Source: Paracoccus sphaerophysae
GTDB lineage: Bacteria; Pseudomonadota; Alphaproteobacteria; Rhodobacterales; Rhodobacteraceae
Assembly: GCF_000763805.1 (NCBI RefSeq)
Contig: NZ_JRKS01000005.1
Span: forward strand, 25,023 to 89,022
DNA: 64,000 nt
Reading direction: 5' to 3'
The notes under the pieces were generated by a model that had not been told where the DNA came from, made no database searches, and saw only the letters and a program-made list of their open reading frames with translations. Position numbers and translations under genes: made by a program. Every line of letters starts with the position of its first letter. The stretch's first letter is position 1. This document shows positions 26,495-34,215 of this stretch, one piece after another.

Positions 26495-26917
26495 ATGCTG
26501 CCCATCACCAACATCCGGCCGATCGACGGCGCCAACGGCCGCAACTGGCCGGGGTTCGTCGTCATCAACCCGGCAGCCCGCTATCCGGCTGCGGTCTGGG
26601 CGCAAGAGGCATTCGAGGCCGAATACCGGCTGAACCCGATCAAATGGTGGCGGGTCCGCACCAGCAACGCGGCGTGGCAGGACATGCAGATCCTGTCGCA
26701 CGAGATCGAGACGCTGGCCGCCGTGGCCGTCTGTGGCGTCAACGCCACCAGCTATCGGCTGGCCGAGGCCCGCGCGATGCACCGCGGCTATGGCGGCCGG
26801 CTGGCACACCTGACGCCCGAGGTCATCGCCGCCCGCATGTCGGACGTGAGCCCGCAGGCGGCGCGCTGGGTGAGCCGAAATCTCGACAGGATCAAGCGAT
26901 ACACGGAGGTGCGGTGA
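26495..26917 (+). CDS. Prophage protein of unknown function preceding lysozyme
   Basis: Product of 140 residues (MLPITNIRPIDGANGRNWPG). A helical centre contains MQILSHEIETLAAVAVCGVNATSYRLAEARAM, and RVRTSNAAWQDMQ hints at a compact globular fold. The HE...E spacing recalls a metallopeptidase, but other required residues are not evident, so no enzyme is claimed. It begins just after the terminator at 26459-26482, and its stop overlaps the lysozyme start by one base. It therefore shares an operon with the lysis genes. Confidence 0.65.
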   Translation: MLPITNIRPIDGANGRNWPGFVVINPAARYPAAVWAQEAFEAEYRLNPIKWWRVRTSNAAWQDMQILSHEIETLAAVAVCGVNATSYRLAEARAMHRGYGGRLAHLTPEVIAARMSDVSPQAARWVSRNLDRIKRYTEVR

Positions 26918-27639
26918 TGAAGGCCAGTGACAAGGGAATCGCCTTCCTGGTGGCTCACGAGGGGATCGTTCCGGGGCCTTACTGGGACTCAGCCAATCCG
27001 CCTGTCCTCACGTTCGGGATCGGGCACACGAGTGCGGCTGGAGACCCGGACCCGGCCAAGATGCCGCGCGGTATGCCCGCCGATCTGGATGCCGCGCTGC
27101 GCGATGTGTTCCGCGTGTTCCGAACCGACCTCGCCAAATACGAGGCAGAGGTGCGGCGTGCCCTCAATGGCATGAAGGTGCAGCAGCACGAGTTCGACGC
27201 CGCCCTGGCCTTCCATTTCGACACCGGGGCCATCGCAAGGGCATCGTGGGTGAAAAGCTGGCGCGCGGGCAACCGCCGGGCGGCCGAGGTCGAGTTTATG
27301 AACTGGCGCAGCCCGGCAAGCATCATCCCGCGCCGCAAAGAGGAACGCAACCTGTGGGCGACCGGGCAATACGGGGCCAAGCGGGCGGCCGTCTGGCCGG
27401 TCAGCGCGGCCGGGAAGATCACATGGAAGGCCGTGCGCACGCTGTCGCAGTCGGAAGTTATCGCCATGCTGCGGCCCGATGAAGTGGCGCGCCCACCCGG
27501 CAAGCCGGCCGATGGCGGATGGACCGCGCCCGCCGCCCCTGTCCCCACCTCCGCGCAAGCCAGCGCCCCCAAGCTGGGTGCGCTTCTCATCGCCGCTCTT
27601 GCCGCCGCTCTGGCGGCCTATGTCAAATCGAAAGGTTGA
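26917..27639 (+). CDS. Phage lysozyme (GH24, T4-like) with C-terminal membrane anchor
   Basis: Endolysin of 240 residues that would cleave the glycan backbone of peptidoglycan. The catalytic motif is HEGIVPGPYWDSANPP with FGIGHT downstream: Glu15 and Asp24 are nine apart, as Glu11 and Asp20 in T4 lysozyme. QQHEFDAALAFHFDTGAI matches the family's second helix block. Pro/Ala-rich residues about 190-220 lead to a C-terminal hydrophobic helix (KLGALLIAALAAALAAYVK), unusual for a simple soluble endolysin and suggestive of membrane tethering before release. It is followed after three bases by a holin candidate. Confidence 0.9.
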   Translation: MKASDKGIAFLVAHEGIVPGPYWDSANPPVLTFGIGHTSAAGDPDPAKMPRGMPADLDAALRDVFRVFRTDLAKYEAEVRRALNGMKVQQHEFDAALAFHFDTGAIARASWVKSWRAGNRRAAEVEFMNWRSPASIIPRRKEERNLWATGQYGAKRAAVWPVSAAGKITWKAVRTLSQSEVIAMLRPDEVARPPGKPADGGWTAPAAPVPTSAQASAPKLGALLIAALAAALAAYVKSKG

Positions 27640-27642
27640 GCC

Positions 27643-27879
27643 ATGCTGAAAGGTGCCTTCGGGCTTATCATCCGCTACGTCCTCTATGCGATCGGTGCCG
27701 GCTTGGCGGGGGCCGGGCTGGCCACCATGGCTGCAGGTAGCGACACCCTCTGCATCAGCATCAACCAGGTGACGGAATACGTCGCAACCGGCCTGTCGAT
27801 GCTGCTGGGCGGATCGGCGACTTTCGTCGGGACTGCCATCTGGTCCCGGATCGTGAAGCGCAAGGGTGGCGTGACCTGA
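27643..27879 (+). CDS. Putative phage holin
   Basis: Product of 78 residues with two hydrophobic segments: RYVLYAIGAGLAGAGLATMAAG near residues 11-32 and VATGLSMLLGGSATFVGTAIW near residues 47-67, ending in the basic RIVKRKGG. Size, two helices, charged tail and position right after lysozyme fit a class II-type holin, probably of the Pam3-gp28 group described for Paracoccus phages. Pore formation is inferred. Confidence 0.75.
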   Translation: MLKGAFGLIIRYVLYAIGAGLAGAGLATMAAGSDTLCISINQVTEYVATGLSMLLGGSATFVGTAIWSRIVKRKGGVT

Positions 27880-28043
27880 TGCTGGACCGCGACCAGATTG
27901 CCGACTGGAACTGCCCGGCTACCTATGCCGTCACCGACGCGGGCATGGTCGTGCAGCGCGGTCACGAGGTGCTGCTGACCATTCCGCGGGACAGGTTTCC
28001 GGACCTGATCCTGCGGATGGCGACGGTGCTGCGGAAGGGGTGA
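27879..28043 (+). CDS. Very small phage protein after the holin
   Basis: Product of 54 residues, MLDRDQIADWNCPATYAV to LILRMATVLRKG. The ATG shares one base with the holin stop (TGATG). In frame and codon use it continues the operon. The middle, VVQRGHEVLLTIPRDRFPDL, predicts a beta-hairpin followed by a helix. Too short for a family call; it could be a lysis regulator. Confidence 0.6.
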   Translation: MLDRDQIADWNCPATYAVTDAGMVVQRGHEVLLTIPRDRFPDLILRMATVLRKG

Positions 28044-28057
28044 CCTGCGGACGGGAT

Positions 28058-28072
28058 GCCGGGCAAACCGGC
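28058..28072 (+). terminator. Weak hairpin at the end of the prophage operon
   Basis: GCCGG (28058-28062) and CCGGC (28068-28072) form a short GC-rich hairpin 15 bases past the last phage stop. No T run follows; TTCCCACTTTC begins five bases later. Confidence 0.35.
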
Positions 28073-28151
28073 CCGGTTCCCACTTTCCTGATTCGTGCAC
28101 GGTCTGTCCGGCCCGTGTTTCTCACAGATGCTCTTGATATTGCACGGCGCG

Positions 28152-28204
28152 GCAGCGGATTAAAAATTCGCGTGTCGGCGGTTCAAATCCGTCTCCGGGC
28201 ACCA
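28152..28204 (+). repeat. Attachment site copy 2
   Basis: 53-base copy of the tRNA-Phe 3' half with two changes: G to A in the anticodon and C to T in the opposite stem. No 5' half is present, so it is not a tRNA gene. It is followed by CTCCT, as is copy 3, which suggests that both abut what was once the sequence downstream of the tRNA. Confidence 0.9.
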
Positions 28205-28252
28205 CTCCTTCTCGTTGATATTGCTGGTTCTTTTGACGACGGCTTTGGATGC

Positions 28253-28268
28253 TAGGCCGTTGGCCTAC
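28253..28268. repeat. Short perfect inverted repeat near att copy 2
   Basis: TAGGCC (28253-28258), four-base loop, GGCCTA (28263-28268). It lies in a 130-base stretch (28205-28333) where I see no gene. Confidence 0.4.
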
Positions 28269-28284
28269 GCCACTTTCCCCGTGC

Positions 28285-28305
28285 GGGGCTGCACCGGGGC
28301 TTCAG
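28285..28305 (+). repeat. 21-base direct repeat, left copy
   Basis: CGGGGCTGCACCGGGGCTTCA is split here by rule: it begins CGGGGCTGCA and ends GGGGCTTCA. The same 21 bases occur at 34524-34544, so the pair brackets nearly all of island 2. Confidence 0.6.
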
Positions 28306-28333
28306 ATGGACCGCGGTTCTGTGGCCGATGTGA

Positions 28334-28573
28334 TCAGCAGGGTTTAGCGAGTGAGCGGCTCATGAGGCCGGGATCACGGTTCAAGTTCGTTAACCAGTTC
28401 CGACGCACTTCGCCACTCGGACTGTAAGCCTCGACGAACTCCTCTGCCGCTGGTCCATCGTCTTCGACCCATGCTCCGTGGCCTCGGATCACGGCACTCC
28501 CCTCATCTTCGAACCATATGCGCACTCGACCACCGGGTGCCGAGATACGGCCTGGCAACGCCAGGCGTGTCAT
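28334..28573 (-). CDS. Orphan small protein of unknown function
   Basis: Product of 79 residues: MTRLALPGRISAPGGRVRI, then acidic beta-like WFEDEGSAVIRGHGAWVEDDG and a basic tail. It starts 20 bases after the stop of the coiled-coil gene on the same strand, so the two may be one transcript. No family is recognised. Composition is less GC-rich than the core genes. It could be a partner of the coiled-coil protein, but nothing in the sequence shows a toxin, antitoxin or DNA-binding motif. Confidence 0.5.
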   Translation of the reverse strand: MTRLALPGRISAPGGRVRIWFEDEGSAVIRGHGAWVEDDGPAAEEFVEAYSPSGEVRRNWLTNLNRDPGLMSRSLAKPC

Positions 28574-28593
28574 CAGGTGCCGGGCCCGGCGGA

Positions 28594-28893
28594 TTAGCCC
28601 TCCGACGGTTCGGCCGGCGGCCCATCGAGCAACTGCCAGATCATGTTCATGCGCGCTTGCGTCATCAGTTGCGACTTGGTCAGCATGTCCTGTGTATCCA
28701 AGATTGTCTTGGTCTGTTCTTCGAGCTTGGCCACTGACACCTTCAGGAGATCGAGGGCTTCTTGTTGCCGCGTCAGAAGGGACACCAACCGTTGCCCCAA
28801 GCCCTCCTCGTCGTCCTCCGGACGCTCGAGAAGCTCCAGCAGACGGTGGAGAGGTTTGATCAATTCCTCCAGACGGACGAATTCCGTCGCCAT
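28594..28893 (-). CDS. Orphan coiled-coil protein of unknown function
   Basis: Product of 99 residues, almost wholly helical with heptad-like Leu spacing: LEELIKPLHRLLELLERPED, LVSLLTRQQEALDLLKVSVAK and LEEQTKTILDTQDML. There is no membrane segment and no catalytic motif. Such proteins can act as oligomerising adaptors in mobile elements. It forms a two-gene unit with the gene at 28334. The ribosome site is weak, so the start is uncertain. Confidence 0.5.
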   Translation of the reverse strand: MATEFVRLEELIKPLHRLLELLERPEDDEEGLGQRLVSLLTRQQEALDLLKVSVAKLEEQTKTILDTQDMLTKSQLMTQARMNMIWQLLDGPPAEPSEG

Positions 28894-29046
28894 GGGTGAA
28901 GGATTGGGCGCAGTTTCAATAGTTCCGAAGTGCCCATCTCACTGGCGTGCTCGATCTGAGTCGGCCAGTCCTGACCCCGGCATCCGCGGAACCACGTCCC
29001 TCCGGGGAACTGGAAGGCCACAGGCAATCAGGCTCGCGGAATCTCT

Positions 29047-29250
29047 CTATGTGTCAGGGATTCGCTTGTGACGCGGCATCCAGCCGGAAGTAGGCGTTGC
29101 GACCCACATCCGGTGCAGGATCACACCAATCCGCCGCGTGAGGGCCACCATCTTCCGCTTTGCACCGCCGCCGTGCAAGCTGAGCGCTGCCCATGTCCTC
29201 GGCCATGAAGCCCGCCCCCCGCAGCCTATGCTGCCCGACTCGCTGCAACG
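29047..29250 (-). pseudogene. IS110-family transposase, C-terminal scrap
   Basis: The minus-strand translation KRKMVALTRRIGVILHRMWV matches the terminal helix of IS110-family transposases, and the expected next residues appear in another frame (RNAYFRLDAAS). So only the last 60 or so residues remain, with a frameshift. No upstream catalytic DEDD region is present. Confidence 0.5.
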
Positions 29251-29395
29251 GGCGATCGGTTCTACAAAACGGAGGCGCTCCGCCGACCGCCTATTGCTCC
29301 CTCCGCGCAAGAGGGCTGCTGTCATCCGCCGGCTCTAGTTTCGAGTGGATGGGTGTCGGGGGTCCGCACGGGCGTGCCGGGTGATCGGCTAAGGC

Positions 29396-29521
29396 GATCC
29401 CCGGGGCGGGCTGGGGCTGGCCAGAGCGCAGGGCATCATCGGGCGGCTTGGCGGGCGGATCATCGTGGCCAACGGCGACCCGCGCGTGTTGGTGCAGACC
29501 GTCGAGCTGCCGCTGGGCTGA
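29396..29521 (+). pseudogene. Sensor histidine kinase, C-terminal ATPase fragment
   Basis: The frame reads DPRGGLGLGLARAQGIIGRL-like sequence: GLGLARAQGIIGRLGGRI, then VANGDPRVLVQTVELPLG and a stop. This is the G2 box and final strand of a HATPase_c domain. There is no start codon, H box or N box upstream, so it is the 3' end of a lost gene, probably brought in or cut during island rearrangement. Confidence 0.55.
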
Positions 29522-29592
29522 ACGCGCCGAGGGCTTCTCAGGATCGCATCAGCCGCGCGCGTCAGGCCGGGAACGAAGCCCCTCGGTCATGC

Positions 29593-30375
29593 TCACGCCG
29601 CCCGGATGTCGCGGCCCATCTCGTCGTGCAGCGGGCCATCGACGATCAGCTGCGGACAGCCGCGCCGGCACGGCTCGATCCGGGCGCGGACGGCATAGGT
29701 GCCCGCCAGCATCGTCTCGGTGATGACCTCGGCCGTCGGGCCTGCGGCGCGCAGGCGCCCGTCCGCCAGCACCAGCGTCTGCGCGGCATAGCGCAGTGCC
29801 TGGTTCAGGTCGTGCAGCGCCACGATGGCGACCATGCCGCTGGCTGCGGCCGAGTCGCGCACCAGCTCCAGCACCTCGACCTGCCGGTGCAGATCCAGGG
29901 CCGAGGTCGGCTCGTCCATCAGCAGCACGTCTGGTTCGCGCACCAGCACCTGCGCCAGTGACACCAGCTGGCGCTGCCCGCCCGACAGCTCGCCCAGGTT
30001 GCGCGAGGCCAAGGGCGCGATGTTCAGCAGGTCCAGCACCGCGTCGCTGCGGGCCAGTTCCGCGTCAGTCACGCGCCAGCCGCCGCGCCCGCCGCGCCCG
30101 GCCAGCAGGATGCTTTCGAACACCGTCAGCACCGCGTTGGCGCCGGTGTCCTGCGGCATATAGCAGATGCCGCCGCGATGGGCGCCCGTGACGGTGACGG
30201 TCCCGGTGCCCTTCAGCACCCCGGCGATGCGGCGGAACAGCGTGGACTTGCCCGCCGCGTTGGGACCGACCAGCGCGGTCAGTTGGCCGCCCGCCAGCGC
30301 AGGGACGCTGACGCCGGACAGCACGTCGCGCCCGCCCAGCCGGGCGCCGAGGTCGGAAAGGGTCAGGGTCACCAT
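29593..30375 (-). CDS. Iron-complex ABC transporter, ATP-binding protein (FecE/FhuC-like)
   Basis: Cytosolic ATPase of 260 residues that powers uptake of an iron-siderophore or similar complex. Walker A is GPNAAGKST near residue 38, the signature LSGGQRQLVSLAQVL lies near residue 130, Walker B is DVLLMDEPTSALD near residue 150, and the switch His is in VALHDLNQALRY. A C-terminal extension contains a Cys pair (EPCRRGCPQL). The start overlaps the permease stop by seven bases. Order is binding protein, permease, ATPase, the normal one for the family. All parts are intact despite surrounding debris. Confidence 0.92.
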   Translation of the reverse strand: MVTLTLSDLGARLGGRDVLSGVSVPALAGGQLTALVGPNAAGKSTLFRRIAGVLKGTGTVTVTGAHRGGICYMPQDTGANAVLTVFESILLAGRGGRGGWRVTDAELARSDAVLDLLNIAPLASRNLGELSGGQRQLVSLAQVLVREPDVLLMDEPTSALDLHRQVEVLELVRDSAAASGMVAIVALHDLNQALRYAAQTLVLADGRLRAAGPTAEVITETMLAGTYAVRARIEPCRRGCPQLIVDGPLHDEMGRDIRAA

Positions 30376-31439
30376 GCGCGGCCTCGGTTCGAAAAGATCA
30401 GCACGACGAAAAACGGCACCCCCACCAGCGCGGTGACGACGCCCACCGGCAGGATCGCGCCGGGGATCAGCATCTTGGACAGGACCGAGGTCGCCGACAG
30501 CATCGCCGCCCCCGCCAGCGCAGAGGCGGGCAGGAAGAAGCGCTGGTCCTCGCCCACCAGCATCCGGGCGATATGCGGGCCGACCAGGCCGACAAAGCCG
30601 ATGGTTCCGACGAAGGCGACCGGCACCGCCGCCAGCAGCGCGACCAGCATCATCACCCGCAGCCGCAGGCCGCGCACATCGATGCCCATCGCCGCCGCCT
30701 TGTCATCGCCCAGCCGCAGCGTGGTCAGCGCCCAAGCCTGCCGCATCATCAGCGGCAGGACCAGCGCCAGCACCCCCGCGATGATCGCCACCTTGGGCCA
30801 GGTCGCCTTGGTCAGGCTGCCCATGGTCCAGAACACCACCGCGCCAAGCGCCTGTTCGGACGCCAGGAACTGCATCAGCGCCAGCGCCGCGTTGAAGGTG
30901 AACACCAGCGCGATGCCCAGCAGCACGATGGTTTCCACCGCCACCCCGCGCATTCCCGAGGCAAAATGAATGATCATTGCCGCCGCCATGGCCATCACAA
31001 AGGCATTCAGCGGCACCGCCCATGACAGCGCGCCGGGCACGCCGATGCCGACCACGATCGCCAGCGCCGCACCAAAGCTGGCCGCGGCCGAGATGCCCAG
31101 CGTGAAGGGGCTGGCGAGCGGGTTGCCGAGGATCGTCTGCATCTGCGCCCCCGACACCGACAGCGCCGCGCCGGTGACGACTGCCAGCAGGGCGATGGGC
31201 ATGCGGATCGACCAGATCACCACCCGCTGCTGCACATCGACGCCGCCCGCGTCGAACAGCGCCGCCAGCACCTGGGCGATGGTATAGTTCGCCGGCCCCA
31301 GCGCCATGTCGAAGCCGATCGACACGGCCAGCGCCAGCAGGATCAGCGCCAGCAGAACGATCCGCCGCGCCGCCCGCGCCCGATAAGCGGCGCCCCCCGA
31401 GGGGACCGCCGCAGCCGGGGCCATGTCGAGCGCCGTCAT
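30369..31439 (-). CDS. Iron-complex ABC transporter permease (FecCD family)
   Basis: Inner-membrane permease of 356 residues with about ten helices. Family motifs are WSIRMPIALLAVVTGAALSVSGAQMQ near residue 75, LASPFTLGISAAASFGAAL near residue 110, and GFVGLVGPHIARMLVGEDQRF near residue 285, which contacts the ATPase. A single permease gene suggests a homodimer, as in BtuC. MTALDMAP at 31439 is the chosen start, since the ATG overlaps the binding-protein stop (TGATG). Confidence 0.93.
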   Translation of the reverse strand: MTALDMAPAAAVPSGGAAYRARAARRIVLLALILLALAVSIGFDMALGPANYTIAQVLAALFDAGGVDVQQRVVIWSIRMPIALLAVVTGAALSVSGAQMQTILGNPLASPFTLGISAAASFGAALAIVVGIGVPGALSWAVPLNAFVMAMAAAMIIHFASGMRGVAVETIVLLGIALVFTFNAALALMQFLASEQALGAVVFWTMGSLTKATWPKVAIIAGVLALVLPLMMRQAWALTTLRLGDDKAAAMGIDVRGLRLRVMMLVALLAAVPVAFVGTIGFVGLVGPHIARMLVGEDQRFFLPASALAGAAMLSATSVLSKMLIPGAILPVGVVTALVGVPFFVVLIFSNRGRAW

Positions 31440-32551
31440 CACTCGCCCTTCAGCGACACGAACAGGCCCGGCTGATAGCCCACCGGCAGGAACTTTTCGT
31501 GGAACGCCTGCATGGTGGCGCTCGGGTCGACGTCCGCGAACGCCTCGGGGTGCAGCCATTTGCCCAGTTGCTGGACGGCGGCGAACTGATAGGGGCTGTT
31601 ATAGAACTGGTGCCAGATGGCGTGGACGTTGCCGTCCTGAACCGCCTTGACGCCGGTAAAGGCCGGGCGCTGCATCAGCGCCGCCAGCTTGTCCCGCGCC
31701 TTGTCCATGTCGGACCCCGGCCCCATGCCGACCCAAGCGCCGCCGGGGGCGGAGCTTTCCCATTCGCCCCCCGTCACGACGATCTGCGCCGGGTCCGCCG
31801 CGATGATCTGTTCGGGGTTCACCGTGCCGAAGGTGGCCGGGATGATGTCCCTGGCCATGTTGGTGCCGCCCGCCATCTCGACCATGCGGCCGAAGTTCTC
31901 GTCCCCGAAGGACATGCAGCAGTCGTCGGAATAGCCGCCCGCACGTTCCACGAAGACCACCGGGCGGTCGCTGACGGACGCCAGCCGTTTCGCGGTGTCG
32001 TCCAGCACCTCCTTGCGGAAGGCGATCAGATCCTCGGCCACCTGGGCGCGGTCGAACAGCTGGCCGATCAGCCGCAGGCTGGGCTCGGTGTTCTGCATCG
32101 GCTTTTCGCGGAAATCGACATAGACGACGGGGATGCCCGCGGCGGCCAGCTTTTCGACGGCGCCGGATTCCTCGGTCGAGGTTCTGGCCACGATATTCAT
32201 CATCACCACGTCAGGCTTCAGCGTCACCGCCTGCTCGATGTCGAAGGTGCCGTCCTTGACGCCTCCGAAGGTCGGCAGGGCGTCGGCGTCCGGCCATTTC
32301 GCCTTGTAGGCCGCCCAGGTGCCGGGGTCGTTCTTCTTGAGGTCGTCCCGCCAGCCGACGACGCGCTGGAACGGCGCCTCCTTGTCCAGCGCCGCGACCA
32401 CGTAAAGCTGGCGCCCTTCGCCCAGCAGCACGCGGTCCACGGGCAGGTCGACCGTGACCTCGCGCCCGGCGAAGTCGGTGACGGTGGTCGGCTGGGCCCA
32501 CAGGGGCGTGGCGGCGAGAATCAGGGTGGCCGAGGCCAGGGTCAGACGCAT
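31439..32551 (-). CDS. Iron-complex ABC transporter, periplasmic binding protein
   Basis: Periplasmic protein of 370 residues with a Sec signal peptide (MRLTLASATLILAATPLWAQ). The mature part starts TTVTDFAGREVTVDLPVDRV, the standard opening of class III (FhuD/BtuF-type) binding proteins, and has LKPDVVMMN and GIPVVYVDFREKP in the first lobe. YSDDCCMSFGDENF contains adjacent cysteines not usual in the family and possibly relevant to the ligand. The ligand is unknown. No TonB receptor is nearby. The promoter region carries a 17-base palindrome (32602-32618). Confidence 0.9.
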   Translation of the reverse strand: MRLTLASATLILAATPLWAQPTTVTDFAGREVTVDLPVDRVLLGEGRQLYVVAALDKEAPFQRVVGWRDDLKKNDPGTWAAYKAKWPDADALPTFGGVKDGTFDIEQAVTLKPDVVMMNIVARTSTEESGAVEKLAAAGIPVVYVDFREKPMQNTEPSLRLIGQLFDRAQVAEDLIAFRKEVLDDTAKRLASVSDRPVVFVERAGGYSDDCCMSFGDENFGRMVEMAGGTNMARDIIPATFGTVNPEQIIAADPAQIVVTGGEWESSAPGGAWVGMGPGSDMDKARDKLAALMQRPAFTGVKAVQDGNVHAIWHQFYNSPYQFAAVQQLGKWLHPEAFADVDPSATMQAFHEKFLPVGYQPGLFVSLKGE

Positions 32552-32601
32552 GGGGGCGTTCCGGTTTGAACTCTGACCGCGGTCTTTTCATGTCATACTA
32601 A

Positions 32602-32618
32602 ATTAGTCAACATCTAAT
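32602..32618. promoter_or_regulatory. Candidate iron-responsive operator upstream of the ABC importer
   Basis: ATTAG-N7-CTAAT, an exact dyad with the same outline as the Irr ICE box (TTTAG-N7-CTAAA) of alphaproteobacteria, although the inner bases differ. Read on the minus strand it contains TTGACT, a possible -35 box, 50 bases ahead of the binding-protein start. The 90-base stretch around it is clearly AT-rich. Confidence 0.45.
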
Positions 32619-32799
32619 CCGACTATTTAGGTATACTATGAGTGGCGGGCGTTCGGTGGTGGGCCTCGGCCGCCACAATTCCCCCTTGCCGGTCAACCGG
32701 CGCACCCATCTTCGACCCTCATCCCCGGCGCGCCCCTCACATCCGGCGCCGATTCTGCGCGGTTGGTCCTGCTGTTGCCGCACCTCGACGGACTCGGCA

Positions 32800-33140
32800 T
32801 GGCAAGCGCCTTTGATCCCAAGATTGGCGAGACGGTTTGCGATCCGGCCTGCGGCACGGGTTGCTTCCTTCTCGCAGCCTATGACCACATGAAGACCGAG
32901 ACCCAGGACCGCTTGAAGCTGCGCGCCCTGCGCCATACCGCTTTCGCCGGCGTCGACATCGTGGACGAAGTGGTGCGCCTGTGTGCGATGAACCTCTATC
33001 TCACGGGATCGGCAACGGGGGCAGCCCCGTGGTCCAGGGTGACGCGCTCGCTAATGATGGCGGCGGGCGGTTCAAGGTCGTGCTGACGAACCCGCCCTTC
33101 GGGAAGAAGTCGAGTTACAAGGTGGTGGGCGAGGATGGCT
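32800..33140 (+). pseudogene. hsdM: Type I restriction-modification methylase (hsdM) fragment
   Basis: FDPKIGETVCDPACGTGCFLL is the SAM-binding motif I region of HsdM. After a one-base loss near 33000 the frame continues as GIGNGGSPVVQGDALAND and VVLTNPPFGKKSSY, the N6-adenine catalytic NPPF motif. It stops at 33140, where an IS256 end begins. Both the N-terminus and the C-terminal third are missing, and no hsdR or hsdS is present. Confidence 0.75.
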
Positions 33141-34208
33141 GGGAGTATCCGAAACTCTGTGTATCTGATCTGGCCCATGCGGTTTTCAGATACGTTCATG
33201 CCTCGAAGCGGCCGGCGAACATTATGGCCAGCTGATTTCGGGCGGCAACCCACGCTCGAACGGTCCTGCCGCCCTTTTCGAAGTTGCGGATGGCCAGGAA
33301 GATCAGCTTGGTTGCGGCCTCCTCGGTGGGGAACGAGCCCTTGGTCTTCAGGGTTTTCCGCAGCACCCGGTTCAACGATTCCACGGCGTTCGTGGTGTAG
33401 ATGATCTTTCGGATTGCCGTGCTGAAAGCAAAGAACGGGATCACCTCGGCCCAGGCCCGTCGCCAGGCGGGGGCGATGGACGGGTATTTCGCTGACGCGA
33501 ACCTTCGGTTCCCGGCCCATGTCTGCTGGAAAGCGTCCAGCCTGTGGGCGGCCTCCTCGGCGGTCGGGGCCTCGTAGATCGGGCGCAGTCCGGCAGCCAC
33601 GGCCTTGCGGTCCTTCCAACTGCAAAAGCTAATGGAATGCCGGATCAGGTGAACGATGCAGGTCTGGACCATGGTCTCAGGGAAGGCCGCGGTGATGGCC
33701 TCCGGGAAGCCCTTCAGCCCGTCCACGACAGCTATCAGGATGTCCTGGACGCCCCGGTTGCGCAGTTCTGTCATCACCGACAACCAGAACTTGGCGCCCT
33801 CGGTGTCGGCGATCCAGAGGCCGAGGACCTCACGCTCGCCTTCCCGGGTGACGCCCAGGGCGATGTAGACCGCCTTGTTCCTGACCATCCGGCTGTCGGC
33901 ATCGCGGATCTGCACCCGCAGCGCGTCGAAAATGACGATCGGATACATCCGGTCCAGCGCCCGATGCTGCCATTCCCGGACCTCGTCCAGCACGGCATTG
34001 GTGACGCGGCTGATCAGGTCCGGGGACACCCGCAGGCCGTAAAGCTCCTCGAGATGTGCTTGGATGTCGCGCATGGACAGTCCGGCGGCATAGAGCCCGA
34101 TGATCTTGTCATCCACCCCGTCGATCCGGGTCTGACCCTTCCTGACCAGTTCCGGCTCGAAGCTGCCGTCCCGATCACGCGGCACCGCCAGCGGCACCTC
34201 GCCGTCCG
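33141..34208. mobile_element. IS256-family element, truncated at its right end
   Basis: The left end begins GGGAGTATCCGAAACTCTGT, the type of terminus seen in this IS256 subgroup. The element runs about 1.07 kb into its transposase gene and is lost near 34208, where integrase sequence begins, so no matching right inverted repeat exists. It interrupts the hsdM fragment. Confidence 0.72.
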
Positions 34209-34215
34209 AAGGCAC
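33196..34215 (-). pseudogene. IS256-family transposase lacking its N-terminus
   Basis: The frame resembles a full mutator-type transposase from GEVPLAVPRDRDGSFEPELV onward, through IVIFDALRVQIRD (first Asp), LGLWIADTEGAKFW, VVDGLKGFPEAI (second Asp) and the terminal NAVESLNRVLRKTLK (Glu). Roughly the first 95 residues are absent: upstream codons belong to an integrase in another frame. The catalytic DDE residues remain, but without N-terminal DNA-binding sequence it is probably inactive. An open frame continues to 34284 by chance. Confidence 0.8.

Larger units (their letters stand above)
11673..28204. mobile_element. Island 1: integrase plus phage distal-tail and lysis genes, no head genes
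   Basis: A 16.5-kb element bounded by direct copies of the tRNA-Phe 3' half. It contains a tyrosine integrase, a small gene and an HNH protein on the minus strand, then about 17 plus-strand genes running from a truncated DUF6950 gene through a J-like tail-tip protein, spike and esterases to lysozyme and holin. No terminase, portal, capsid, tape measure, replication or repressor gene is present. It therefore reads as a prophage with a large internal deletion, or as a tail/lysis module maintained on its own. Confidence 0.85.

Noticed and set aside
13822..27879. Gene transfer agent cluster
   Set aside because: Rhodobacterales GTA clusters lack an integrase and att sites and contain capsid, portal and terminase genes; none are here.
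28152..28204. A second tRNA-Phe gene
   Set aside because: No 5' half (acceptor and D arm) is present and the anticodon is changed to AAA; the same absence applies at 34703.
28334..28893. Toxin-antitoxin pair
   Set aside because: Size and arrangement would fit, but neither protein shows a toxin fold or DNA-binding motif, so it is left as unknown.
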